A DNA stretch of 64,000 nucleotides from Bradyrhizobium betae (GTDB taxonomy: Bacteria > Pseudomonadota > Alphaproteobacteria > Rhizobiales > Xanthobacteraceae), in contig NZ_MZXW01000035.1 in the NCBI RefSeq assembly GCF_004123905.1, positions 310,001 to 374,000 on the forward strand, read 5' to 3'. Numbering within the stretch: the stretch's first letter is position 1; each line of letters opens with the position of its first letter. The notes beneath the pieces are model-generated. The model saw only the letters and a list, made by a program, of their open reading frames with translations, did not search any database and was not told the origin of the DNA. The translations under genes and the position numbers were made by a program. Positions 49,396-57,444 of this stretch are shown here, piece after piece.

Positions 49396-51315
49396 CTGCC
49401 GTTCGATCCGGTAGAGGACCACGCCGAGCCCCAGCGGCGACGCGCTGCTGATTGCGAGCTGATTGTCCGACACATGGCCCGTGGTCTGCGGGTCGACGAG
49501 TTGCAGCTCGGGTGAAGGATGCGTGCCATCCGGCTTCAGGAAGGCGGAGAGATTGCTCGTATTGGCATCGATCAAATACCGCTTGACCGTCACGGGACCG
49601 GTATAGCCTTGGGGGCCCCAGAGGTTGCCAATGTTGATCGTGAAGATTTCGGGCGTCTCGACCGTCGAACTGGCGTTGTTGTTGAACACCGACGAATTGT
49701 AATTGTAGACGAGAACGCTCGCCGAATTCGCATCGCTGGTTACGAACGCACCTAGATTAGAAGCTGATCCGGTCGGCGACACGGTGACCGCATTGCGGGT
49801 GCCCGTCATCATGTTGAACATCTTGAAGACATTGGCCACAGGCTTTGGATAATAATGCACCCCGCCGCTGGCGTCGGTGAGCTTGTGCATCATGCTTTGC
49901 ATGCCCAGGTCGCCGTCCGCAGCGTTGCCGACGGCGTCGCTCAGGATCAGATAGGATCCTGCCGTGATGCCATCAGCCACGGCTTCGGTCAGGAAAGCTG
50001 CCGCCCATGCCGCGCCGGTGTGAGTATAGTTGATGTTGGCGCCGATCGCAGCCGGTCCCCACTCCGTCAGGAACAGCGGCGTGTTCGGTTTTCCCAGGGC
50101 GGTCAATTTGGCCTTGACGGTGTCCGTCACGAATTTCAGCGTCGTCTTCGGTCCCGCGCCGGGATCCCAGCCAAAGCCGTTCTGGAAGTCGCCGTAATAG
50201 TGGAACGAGAAGCGATCGAGCGGCGCGTTGAACTTCCCGGTCAGCGCTGTCGGGCTCAACATCTGATCGAGAAAATCCTCTTCCAGGGTCTGCTGGCCGT
50301 GCAACGGATACCAATTGAAGCCGGCGCTCGAGAATGCCGGACCTGCAATTTCAATGGTTTTGCCGGGATACGTTCCGCTCGCAGCAAGCTCGTCCCTGAC
50401 CGTCTTGATCACGTCTGCGTAGATCTTCTGGATCGGAGAGATGGCATGCTCCACGCGCCGTTTATCGGTTGAGTAAGGATAAGACCCCGGCATCCCCGGC
50501 CACCCGTGGACATCGAAGGAGCTTGGATCGATCCACCACAGCCAGCGTTCCCAGGGGCCCAACGGCGCGAGCTTGTTGTTCGCAGGATGGTTCTGGTCGA
50601 AGGTCTGCGGCGAACTGTCGGCGATGTCGAGCTCGTTGCTGACTTCGAAGATCACCGACGGCGCACCGTTGTCGAACGCCCTGGTCACGATGAAGCGCAC
50701 CAGGCGATCCGCGTAGGTCTTGTACAGCGCAAGGGTCGCCGGGCTCCAGTTCTCCGCGCCATCGTAGGGCGACGCCGGCGTCCTGCCGATGAAGCTCGGC
50801 GGCATGAACGAGCCCACCGCCGCATGAACCGACAGACCGTTGTTGAGCGACCAGGGCAAGGTCCAGTCGATCAGATTGCAGCCGCCCGAGGTTACCGGCG
50901 TAAACACGTAGCTGCCGTCGGGATTCCTGACGGCGCTTCCGTCGGGATTCGCCGCGATCGTGACGCTACCAAGATTGCCGTTCGCATCCAGGTCGCACAG
51001 ATTGTCGCCCTGGAGCATGCGGAGCCGCTTGATCTTGAGCTCGGCGATTCTCGCCGACAGCGCCGAGAGCGCCGTACCCATCGCGGGCTCTGCCGGAACA
51101 TTCGCTCCCTGGTAGATGTTCTGCAAAGTCTTGAGGTCGTCGCAGCCGGCACCCGCGCAGAGCTGTACGATCGACGATGCATCGACGAAAATGCCGGCGT
51201 CGGCAGCGGCCATCCGCACCTGGCTCAGGCTGAGGGCCGTAGCGGCAAGAGCCGCAAGAACAAGACGACGATCTTGCCGGCCGGCTCGACGGGCGCGATT
51301 AGTCAGGATGCACAT
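49387..51315 (-). CDS. Secreted clan GH-A glycoside hydrolase (GH39/GH79-like)
   Basis: This 642-residue protein begins with a basic lead (RRAGRQDRRLVLAAL) and a hydrophobic segment ending about residue 39 (RMAAADA), so it is exported, possibly by Tat. The TIM-barrel has an acid/base NE pair in EVSNELDI (E228) and a candidate nucleophile in LFLTEWGPAA (E418), the GH-A arrangement. A C-terminal beta-sandwich follows (TGPVTVKRYLID). GH39 or GH79 seems closest; substrate unknown. GGGGAA precedes ATG 51315. Upstream DNA (51380-51430) is strikingly AT-rich, as for a promoter. Confidence 0.78.
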   Translation of the reverse strand: MCILTNRARRAGRQDRRLVLAALAATALSLSQVRMAAADAGIFVDASSIVQLCAGAGCDDLKTLQNIYQGANVPAEPAMGTALSALSARIAELKIKRLRMLQGDNLCDLDANGNLGSVTIAANPDGSAVRNPDGSYVFTPVTSGGCNLIDWTLPWSLNNGLSVHAAVGSFMPPSFIGRTPASPYDGAENWSPATLALYKTYADRLVRFIVTRAFDNGAPSVIFEVSNELDIADSSPQTFDQNHPANNKLAPLGPWERWLWWIDPSSFDVHGWPGMPGSYPYSTDKRRVEHAISPIQKIYADVIKTVRDELAASGTYPGKTIEIAGPAFSSAGFNWYPLHGQQTLEEDFLDQMLSPTALTGKFNAPLDRFSFHYYGDFQNGFGWDPGAGPKTTLKFVTDTVKAKLTALGKPNTPLFLTEWGPAAIGANINYTHTGAAWAAAFLTEAVADGITAGSYLILSDAVGNAADGDLGMQSMMHKLTDASGGVHYYPKPVANVFKMFNMMTGTRNAVTVSPTGSASNLGAFVTSDANSASVLVYNYNSSVFNNNASSTVETPEIFTINIGNLWGPQGYTGPVTVKRYLIDANTSNLSAFLKPDGTHPSPELQLVDPQTTGHVSDNQLAISSASPLGLGVVLYRIERQSP

Positions 51316-51529
51316 GCCATTCCCCAAAAACAGGATTGCCCGCCTAGATTGCGGCAAGCAGCATCATCACCCTCGATCGCTACAGGATTATGATACTATA
51401 ACATATTTTATGATATCTATATTCCGCGCGGCTTCGCACGCGCGAATGCGCGCCGCGACAAGCACGACGCCGGCGCAACTCCAGAACATTGGAAGGATGA
51501 GCGAACCGCTCGGGAGAAAATCCCGACTG

Positions 51530-52219
51530 CTATTCTCGGTCCGCTCCGCCCCGAAACCCCGTCGCGAGCACGTAGCGCTCCGACGAATCCTGTCGGCTCG
51601 CAGCGGGCTTCACATGGCGCACCGTCGCAAAATCGCGCTTGAGCTGGGCGAGGAGGTCGGCGTCAGCGCCACTCTGGAACGCCTTCGCCAAAAAAGTCCC
51701 GCCGGGCTTCAGGACGTCGCAGGCAAAGGCGGCGGCGGTCTCGATCAGGCCGACGATGCGGAGCTGATCGGTCTTGCGGTGGCCGGTGGTGTTGGCGGCC
51801 ATGTCGGACATCACGACGTCCGCGCCGCCCCCGAGCATCGCGGTGAGCTTTTCCGGTGCATCATTGTCCATGAAGTCGAGCTGCGCGAACTCGACGCCGG
51901 CAATCTCTGGCATTTCCAGCAGATCGATCGCGATCACCTTGCCCTTGCCGTCAACCGAGCCGACGCGCTTGGCCGCGATCTGGCTCCAGCCGCCTGGTGC
52001 CGCGCCGAGGTCAACCACGGCCATACCCGATTTCAGCAGGCGATATTTGTCGTCGATCTCGAGCAGCTTGAACGCGGCGCGCGAGCGATAGCCGAGCGCC
52101 TTCGCCTTGACGACATAGGGATCGTTGAGCTGCCGCTCCAGCCAGAGCTTCGACGAGAGCTTGCGCTTGCCGTGGGTTTTGACCTGGACGTGCAAGCGGC
52201 CGGTGGTGTCCTTGGCCAT
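51530..52219 (-). CDS. rlmE: 23S rRNA (uridine-2'-O-)methyltransferase RlmE
   Basis: This 229-residue RrmJ/FtsJ-type enzyme has the SAM site VVDLGAAPGGWSQIAA, the DVVMSDMAANTTGH active-site region and a C-terminal PAASRQDSSERYVLATGF. The K-D-K-E catalytic tetrad is present in context (Lys in RSRAAFKLLEID, Asp in SDMAANT, Lys in FLAKAF, Glu in SSERY). It methylates U2552 of 23S rRNA. Its ATG at 52219 is 1 bp from the stop of the ppx gene, a coupled pair. Confidence 0.96.
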   Translation of the reverse strand: MAKDTTGRLHVQVKTHGKRKLSSKLWLERQLNDPYVVKAKALGYRSRAAFKLLEIDDKYRLLKSGMAVVDLGAAPGGWSQIAAKRVGSVDGKGKVIAIDLLEMPEIAGVEFAQLDFMDNDAPEKLTAMLGGGADVVMSDMAANTTGHRKTDQLRIVGLIETAAAFACDVLKPGGTFLAKAFQSGADADLLAQLKRDFATVRHVKPAASRQDSSERYVLATGFRGGADRE

Positions 52220-52220
52220 C

Positions 52221-53291
52221 TCACCAGCTCCTGAGCGCGCCGTCTTCGCGCATCATCTCGACCAGCATGCCCTCGCGCAGGCCCCGGTCGGCGACGCGCA
52301 GGCGCGGCAGCGGGAACGCGCTCCTGATCGCATCGAGGATGGCGCAGCCGGCGAGCACGAGATCGGCGCGCTCGACGCTGATGCAGCTGTTGTTCGCGCG
52401 CTCCTCATAGCTCATGCCGAGCAGCTTGCTGATGGTGGCGGTGATGTCGGAATCGTTCATCCAGATGCTGTCGATGCGGCGGCGGTCATAGCGCGCGAGA
52501 TTGAGGTGGATGCCGGCGAGCGTCGTCACCGTGCCTGATGTGCCGAGCAGGTGCATATCGGTGAGATCGCGGCCGTGCTGTTCCGCGAACGGCGCGACGT
52601 GGTGTGCGACCTCCCGCTCCATCGCGGCGTAGATCTCCGGCGTCACGTCGCGGCCGCCGAACTGCTCGGCAAGCGTGACCACGCCATACGGGATCGACAT
52701 CCAGGCATTGATACGCGGCTCCGGATTGGTGGAATCGCGCTCGATCCGCACCAGCTCGGTCGAACCGCCGCCGATGTCGAACAGGATCGCGCCCCTGCCC
52801 CTGGGATCCACCAGCGGCGAGCAGCCAAGCACGGCGAGCGAAGCCTCGGTCTCGCGGTCGATCACCTCGAGCTCGATACCGGTCTCGGCCGCGACGCGGC
52901 TGCGGAAACCTTCCGCGTTCGAGGCGGCGCGGCAGGCTTCGGTCGCGATCAGCCGCAGCCGCCTGGCCTTACGGAGGTTGATCTTGTCCCGGCAGATGCT
53001 GAGCGCAGCGATGGCGCGTTCGATCGCGGCCTCGCTGATGCAGCCGGTCGCCGAGACGCCCTCGCCGAGCCGGATGATGCGCGAGAAGGAATCGACCACG
53101 CGAAAGCCATCGCTGGTCGGACAGGCGATCAGCAGCCTGCAATTGTTGGTGCCGAGGTCCAGCGCCGCATAGACACCGGTTCCCGCTTGCGCGGGGACGG
53201 CCGGTTCGGGGGCCAACGCCACCGCCGCCATCGACCCCTCCAGCTCACCGTGCGGCGCATGGCCGTCGCGGAGCCGCGTGTGGTCATTCAT
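52221..53291 (-). CDS. Exopolyphosphatase / GppA-type phosphatase
   Basis: This 356-residue ASKHA-fold protein has ALDLGTNNCRLLIA and FDIGGGSTELVRI, the two phosphate motifs of Ppx/GppA, and a GTSGTVTTLAG region. It hydrolyses polyphosphate or pppGpp; the C-terminal HD domain of longer Ppx is absent. The start is the ATG at 53291 giving MNDHTRLRDG. It lies immediately upstream of rlmE on the same strand, an arrangement I recall from alphaproteobacteria. Confidence 0.9.
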   Translation of the reverse strand: MNDHTRLRDGHAPHGELEGSMAAVALAPEPAVPAQAGTGVYAALDLGTNNCRLLIACPTSDGFRVVDSFSRIIRLGEGVSATGCISEAAIERAIAALSICRDKINLRKARRLRLIATEACRAASNAEGFRSRVAAETGIELEVIDRETEASLAVLGCSPLVDPRGRGAILFDIGGGSTELVRIERDSTNPEPRINAWMSIPYGVVTLAEQFGGRDVTPEIYAAMEREVAHHVAPFAEQHGRDLTDMHLLGTSGTVTTLAGIHLNLARYDRRRIDSIWMNDSDITATISKLLGMSYEERANNSCISVERADLVLAGCAILDAIRSAFPLPRLRVADRGLREGMLVEMMREDGALRSW

Positions 53292-53502
53292 ACAAACTGT
53301 CTTTCCGCGGCCGGTCGGGCCGGTCTGGAATTGATTTTTCGCCTGAAACATTAGCAGCGCGGCAGGCCTGCGCAACAACGCATCACATAGGACCATGCCC
53401 ATTCGTGCGTTGTCGTGAACGGGGCCGTGGGTTATTTTTGGAGGGTCCGGTCCTCCAGGCGCCCCCCAAAACGCGCAATTGCCGGCTTTTCAGGTCATTT
53501 CC

Positions 53503-55872
53503 ATGCAAGAACACACCAAATCCTCCACGCTCGAAAACGCTATTGCACTGCAAAAATACGGCGTCGGGCAACCCGTCCGCCGCAAGGAAGACGACACCCT
53601 GGTGCGCGGCAAGGGCCGCTACACCGACGATTTCAACCTGCCCGGCCAGGCCTATGCCGTGATCGTCCGCTCCACCCATGCCCATGGCATCATCCGCGCC
53701 ATCGGAACCGACGCCGCCAGGGCGATGCCGGGCGTGCTGGGGGTCTGGACCGGCAAGGACCTCGATGCCGCCGGCTACGGCCCCTTCACCTGCGGCCTGC
53801 CGCTGAAAAGCCGCGACGGCTCGCCCCTGCTCCAGACCAACCGCCCGCCGCTCGCAACCGACAAGGTCCGCTTCGTCGGCGATCCCGTCGCCTTCGTGGT
53901 GGCGGAGACGCTCGCCCAGGCGCGCGATGCGGCCGAGGCCGTCGAGGTCGATATCGAGCCGCTGCCGGCGGTGACCGATCCCGAGGACGCCGCCAAGCCC
54001 GGCGCGCCCCAGCTCTACGACCACATCCCGAACAACGTCGCGCTCGACTACCACTATGGCGACATGGACAAGGTCAACGCGGCGTTCGCCAGCGCCGCCC
54101 ATGTCACCAAGGTCGACATCGACAACACCCGCGTCGCCGTGGTCTCGATGGAACCGCGCGTGGGGCTTGCCTCCTACGACAAGACAACCGAGCGCTACAC
54201 CATCCAGATGCCGACGCAGGGCGTTGCGGGTAACCGCGCCAACCTCGCCAAGAACCTGAAAGTACCGAACGAGAAGGTGCGCATCCTCACCGCCAATGTC
54301 GGCGGCTCCTTCGGCATGAAGAACGTCAACTATCCCGAATACATGTGCATCCTTTATGCGGCGAAGGCATTGGGTAAGCCGGTGAAATGGCTGGACGAGC
54401 GCTCGACCAGCTTCCTCTCCGACAGCCACGGCCGTGCCCAGAAGATTCACGCTGAGCTCGCGCTCGATGCCGAGGGCCACTTCCTCGCGGCAAAACTGTC
54501 CGGCTACGGCAATCTCGGCGCCTACATCACCGGCGTTGCACCGGGACCGCTGTCGCTCAATACCGGCAAGAACTTTTCCAGCGTCTACCGCACGCCGCTG
54601 ATGGGCGTCGACATCAAGACGGTCTTGACCAACACCACGCTGATGGGCGCCTATCGCGGCGCTGGCCGGCCCGAGGCCAACTATTACATGGAGCGGCTGA
54701 TCGACCGTGCCGCCGACGAGATGGGCATCAACCGCCTGACGCTGCGCAAGCGCAACTTCATCAAGCAGAACCAGATGCCGTTCGCGGCGTCCTCCGGCGT
54801 CACCTATGACAGCGGCGACTTCCAGGCCGTCTTCAGCAAGGCGCTCGAGATCTCCGACCACGAGAACTTTGCCAAGCGCAAGAAGGAGAGCAAGAAGGCC
54901 GGCAAGCTGCGCGGCATCGCCGTCGGCTCCTATCTCGAGGTCACGGCACCACCGAGCCCCGAGCTCGGCAAGATCGTGTTCGATGCCGATGGCAGCGTGC
55001 AGCTCATCACCGGCACGCTCGATTACGGCCAGGGCCACGCGTCCGCCTTCGCGCAGGTGCTGTGCGCGCAGCTGGGCGTGCCCTTCGACAGCGTCAAGCT
55101 GGTGCAGGGCGACAGCGACATCGTCCACACCGGCAACGGCACCGGCGGCTCGCGCTCGATCACCGCAAGCGGCATGGCGATCGTGGGCGCTGCCAAGCTC
55201 GTCATCGAGAAGGGCAAGCGCGCCGCCGCGCACATGCTCGAAGCCTCCGAAGCCGACATCGAGTTCGCCGACGGCAGCTTTACGATCGCCGGCACCGACC
55301 GGAGCATCGACATCATGGAGCTGGCGAAGAAGCTGCATGACGGCAAGACGCCGGACGGCGTGCCTGACTCACTCGACGTCGACCACACCAGCGATCCGGT
55401 GCCGTCGGCCTTCCCTAACGGTTGCCACGTTGCTGAAGTGGAGATCGATCCCGACACCGGCGTGGTGCAGATCGTGCGCTACAGCGCGGTGAACGATTTC
55501 GGCACGGTGATCAACCCGATGCTGGTCGCGGGCCAGCTCCATGGCGGTGTCGTCCAGGGTATTGGCCAGGCGCTGATGGAGCACGTCCGCTACGACGAGA
55601 GCGGCCAGCCGATCACGGGCTCGCTGATGGACTACGCCCTGCCCCGCGCTGAAGATGTGCCGTTCATGGAGGTCGGCGATCATCCCGTGCCGGCCACGAC
55701 CAATCCGCTCGGCAGCAAGGGCTGCGGTGAAGCCGGCTGCGCCGGCAGCCTGTCTACGGTGGTGAACGCGGTGCTCGATGCGCTCTCGGAGTATGGCATC
55801 AAGCACATCGACATGCCGCTGACGCCTGAGAGGGTGTGGCGCGCGATCCAGGACGCGAAGCGGGCGGCGTAA
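53503..55872 (+). CDS. Molybdopterin-dependent dehydrogenase large subunit, CoxL form II-like
   Basis: This 789-residue protein belongs to the xanthine dehydrogenase/CODH large-subunit family: VGQPVRRKEDDTLVRGKGRY at the start, and the active-site loop AYRGAGR at 383-389, the form II signature (form I CO dehydrogenases have AYRCSFR). Late motifs are GSKGCGEAGCAG and a molybdenum-binding glutamate. It oxidises an aldehyde, purine or heterocycle; CO oxidation is not implied. Neither the FAD nor the 2Fe-2S subunit is adjacent. The ATG at 53503 follows AGGTCATTTCC. An antisense frame of 651 codons is a codon-bias shadow. Confidence 0.9.
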   Translation: MQEHTKSSTLENAIALQKYGVGQPVRRKEDDTLVRGKGRYTDDFNLPGQAYAVIVRSTHAHGIIRAIGTDAARAMPGVLGVWTGKDLDAAGYGPFTCGLPLKSRDGSPLLQTNRPPLATDKVRFVGDPVAFVVAETLAQARDAAEAVEVDIEPLPAVTDPEDAAKPGAPQLYDHIPNNVALDYHYGDMDKVNAAFASAAHVTKVDIDNTRVAVVSMEPRVGLASYDKTTERYTIQMPTQGVAGNRANLAKNLKVPNEKVRILTANVGGSFGMKNVNYPEYMCILYAAKALGKPVKWLDERSTSFLSDSHGRAQKIHAELALDAEGHFLAAKLSGYGNLGAYITGVAPGPLSLNTGKNFSSVYRTPLMGVDIKTVLTNTTLMGAYRGAGRPEANYYMERLIDRAADEMGINRLTLRKRNFIKQNQMPFAASSGVTYDSGDFQAVFSKALEISDHENFAKRKKESKKAGKLRGIAVGSYLEVTAPPSPELGKIVFDADGSVQLITGTLDYGQGHASAFAQVLCAQLGVPFDSVKLVQGDSDIVHTGNGTGGSRSITASGMAIVGAAKLVIEKGKRAAAHMLEASEADIEFADGSFTIAGTDRSIDIMELAKKLHDGKTPDGVPDSLDVDHTSDPVPSAFPNGCHVAEVEIDPDTGVVQIVRYSAVNDFGTVINPMLVAGQLHGGVVQGIGQALMEHVRYDESGQPITGSLMDYALPRAEDVPFMEVGDHPVPATTNPLGSKGCGEAGCAGSLSTVVNAVLDALSEYGIKHIDMPLTPERVWRAIQDAKRAA

Positions 55873-55901
55873 GGGGCTCGCGCGCGCTCCCCAGTTTTCC
55901 G

Positions 55902-56006
55902 CTGTCACCACCCGCGAAGGCGGGTGGTCCAGTATTCCAGAGACGGCGCGGCTAGAAACGATAAGCCGCGGCGTACTGGATTCCCCGCCTTCGAGGGGAA
56001 TGACAG
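55902..56006. repeat. Inverted repeat element, CTGTCA...TGACAG type
   Basis: CTGTCACCACCCGCGAAGGC then GGGTGGTCCAGTATTCC on the left is mirrored by GTACTGGATTCCCC and GCCTTCGAGGGGAATGACAG on the right. It fills the gap between two convergent genes and has the same layout as the element at 17416, with different stems. Confidence 0.75.
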
Positions 56007-56035
56007 CGAATATGGGGACGCGCTGTGCCCCTCCC

Positions 56036-56833
56036 CTACGCCGCCTGCTCACGCGGCATGTAGATCGCGGTGTGCAGGCAATGCGCAAGAGGCGTGGTGC
56101 CGTTGGCAACCACGAGTGCGTCGAGCTCGACGAAACGGTGGCCCTTCTTTTCGTAGTTCGCGGTGACCTTGGCCCGCGCGGTGATCTCGTCACCAGCGCG
56201 CGCCGCTGACAAAAGCTGCATGCGGCTGCCGACGTGGATCCACGGGCCCAGAATAGTGTTGTCGACGAGGACGCGGTTCATGACGCGCTGGATCAGGCCG
56301 GGGTGGCAAAACCCCTCGCGCGCGAAGATCGGATCATTTTCCCTGACATCGGCGAGATAGCCGGTCGCATCCCGCCCGGCCCAGCGGCGCGGCGCCGTGC
56401 CCAGCCATTTGCCTGTCTCGAACGTCGCGGGACTGACCGGCTTGCGCTCGGCCACAGACGGGACCGCGACATAGTCGCCCAGCAAAACCGCAGGCGCTGC
56501 GGCCGGCAGCGAGGCCGTCCCGGTCGCGCACAGCTCGGTACGACCGAACACCTCGATCGTGAGCAGGCCGTTGTGCTCGGTCGCATCGACGTCCGCCGTC
56601 TCGCCGTCATAGACCGGCTTGATGAAGCGGGCCTCGACCAGCCCGCGCGACAAGAAATCGCGGCCCCAGCGCGCCACCGGCACGTGCATCATATAGGCGA
56701 AGACATCGACGCCGGGGACCAGCCCGCCGGAAAAGCCGAAGCGGCGCGCCACCGTGTCGTCATGCATCTTGTTTTCGGACTGCTTGGCGGTGTTGTAGGC
56801 CTCGACACGGTAGGTTTCGAGCCGGTTCGGCAT
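56036..56833 (-). CDS. MaoC-like hot-dog fold protein
   Basis: This 265-residue protein has a hot-dog motif FSGGLVPGVDVFAYMMHVPV in the N-terminal half and a second hot-dog-like stretch in the C-terminal half (SRMQLLSAARAGDEITARAK). It resembles MaoC-type hydratases or thioesterases with two fused domains, acting on CoA-linked acyl groups. The residues of the hydratase dyad are not plainly seen. It is convergent with the CoxL-like gene and divergent from the YaiI gene, so no operon partner is evident. Confidence 0.75.
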   Translation of the reverse strand: MPNRLETYRVEAYNTAKQSENKMHDDTVARRFGFSGGLVPGVDVFAYMMHVPVARWGRDFLSRGLVEARFIKPVYDGETADVDATEHNGLLTIEVFGRTELCATGTASLPAAAPAVLLGDYVAVPSVAERKPVSPATFETGKWLGTAPRRWAGRDATGYLADVRENDPIFAREGFCHPGLIQRVMNRVLVDNTILGPWIHVGSRMQLLSAARAGDEITARAKVTANYEKKGHRFVELDALVVANGTTPLAHCLHTAIYMPREQAA

Positions 56834-56938
56834 GGTGGGCCTTCCCTAAATTCTTGTTGTTTCGGGCCGATCGTAGGCCCCCGGGAACACCGGTCAATCC
56901 CCTCGCCTTTGCGGCCCGAATGGGGTACCACGCGGCGA

Positions 56939-57442
56939 ATGACTGACACCCCCACCCGCATCTATATCGACGCCGACGCCTGCCCGGTGAAGGACGAAAT
57001 CTACCGCGTCGCGAGCCGGCATGGCGTGCCCGTGAGCGTGGTCGCCGGCAACTTTATTCGCGTGCCGCAGGACCCGCTGATCGAGCGCATTGCCGCGGGC
57101 AGCGGCATGGACGCGGCCGACGACTGGATCGCCGAGCGGGCCAAGCCGGGCGACGTCGTCGTGACCTCCGACATTCCGCTGGCGAGCCGCTGCGTGAAGG
57201 CGGGCGCCGACGTGATCGCGCCGAACGGCAAGCCGTTCACGGAGGAATCGATCGGGATGACGCTGGCGGTGCGCAATCTGATGACGGATCTGCGCTCGGC
57301 CGGCGAGGTCACGGGCGGCCCGCGCTCGTTCTCGCCGCGCGACCGCTCCACCTTTCTCTCGGCGCTCGACCAGACGCTGCGCCGGATCCAGCGCCGCCGC
57401 GCCGATCAGGCCGCAACGAGCCAGAATTTGAGTCAAGGCTAG
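56939..57442 (+). CDS. YaiI/YqxD family protein (DUF188)
   Basis: This 167-residue protein matches the YaiI/YqxD pattern: IYIDADACPVKDEIYRVASR, VTSDIPLASRCVKAGADVIA and the C-terminal RDRSTFLSALDQTLRR. The family has a PIN-like fold of unknown function. ATG 56939 is used; the frame is open 700 bp upstream, but that part is antisense to the MaoC-like gene. The uup gene starts 2 bp after its stop, indicating coupled translation. Confidence 0.93.
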   Translation: MTDTPTRIYIDADACPVKDEIYRVASRHGVPVSVVAGNFIRVPQDPLIERIAAGSGMDAADDWIAERAKPGDVVVTSDIPLASRCVKAGADVIAPNGKPFTEESIGMTLAVRNLMTDLRSAGEVTGGPRSFSPRDRSTFLSALDQTLRRIQRRRADQAATSQNLSQG

Positions 57443-57444
57443 TC

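Noticed and set aside
53383..55338. A 651-codon open frame on the minus strand
   Set aside because: It lies opposite the CoxL-like gene, which has clear family motifs; the minus frame has none.
56234..56938. N-terminal extension of the YaiI protein
   Set aside because: The extra 235 codons are antisense to the MaoC-like gene and do not look like protein.
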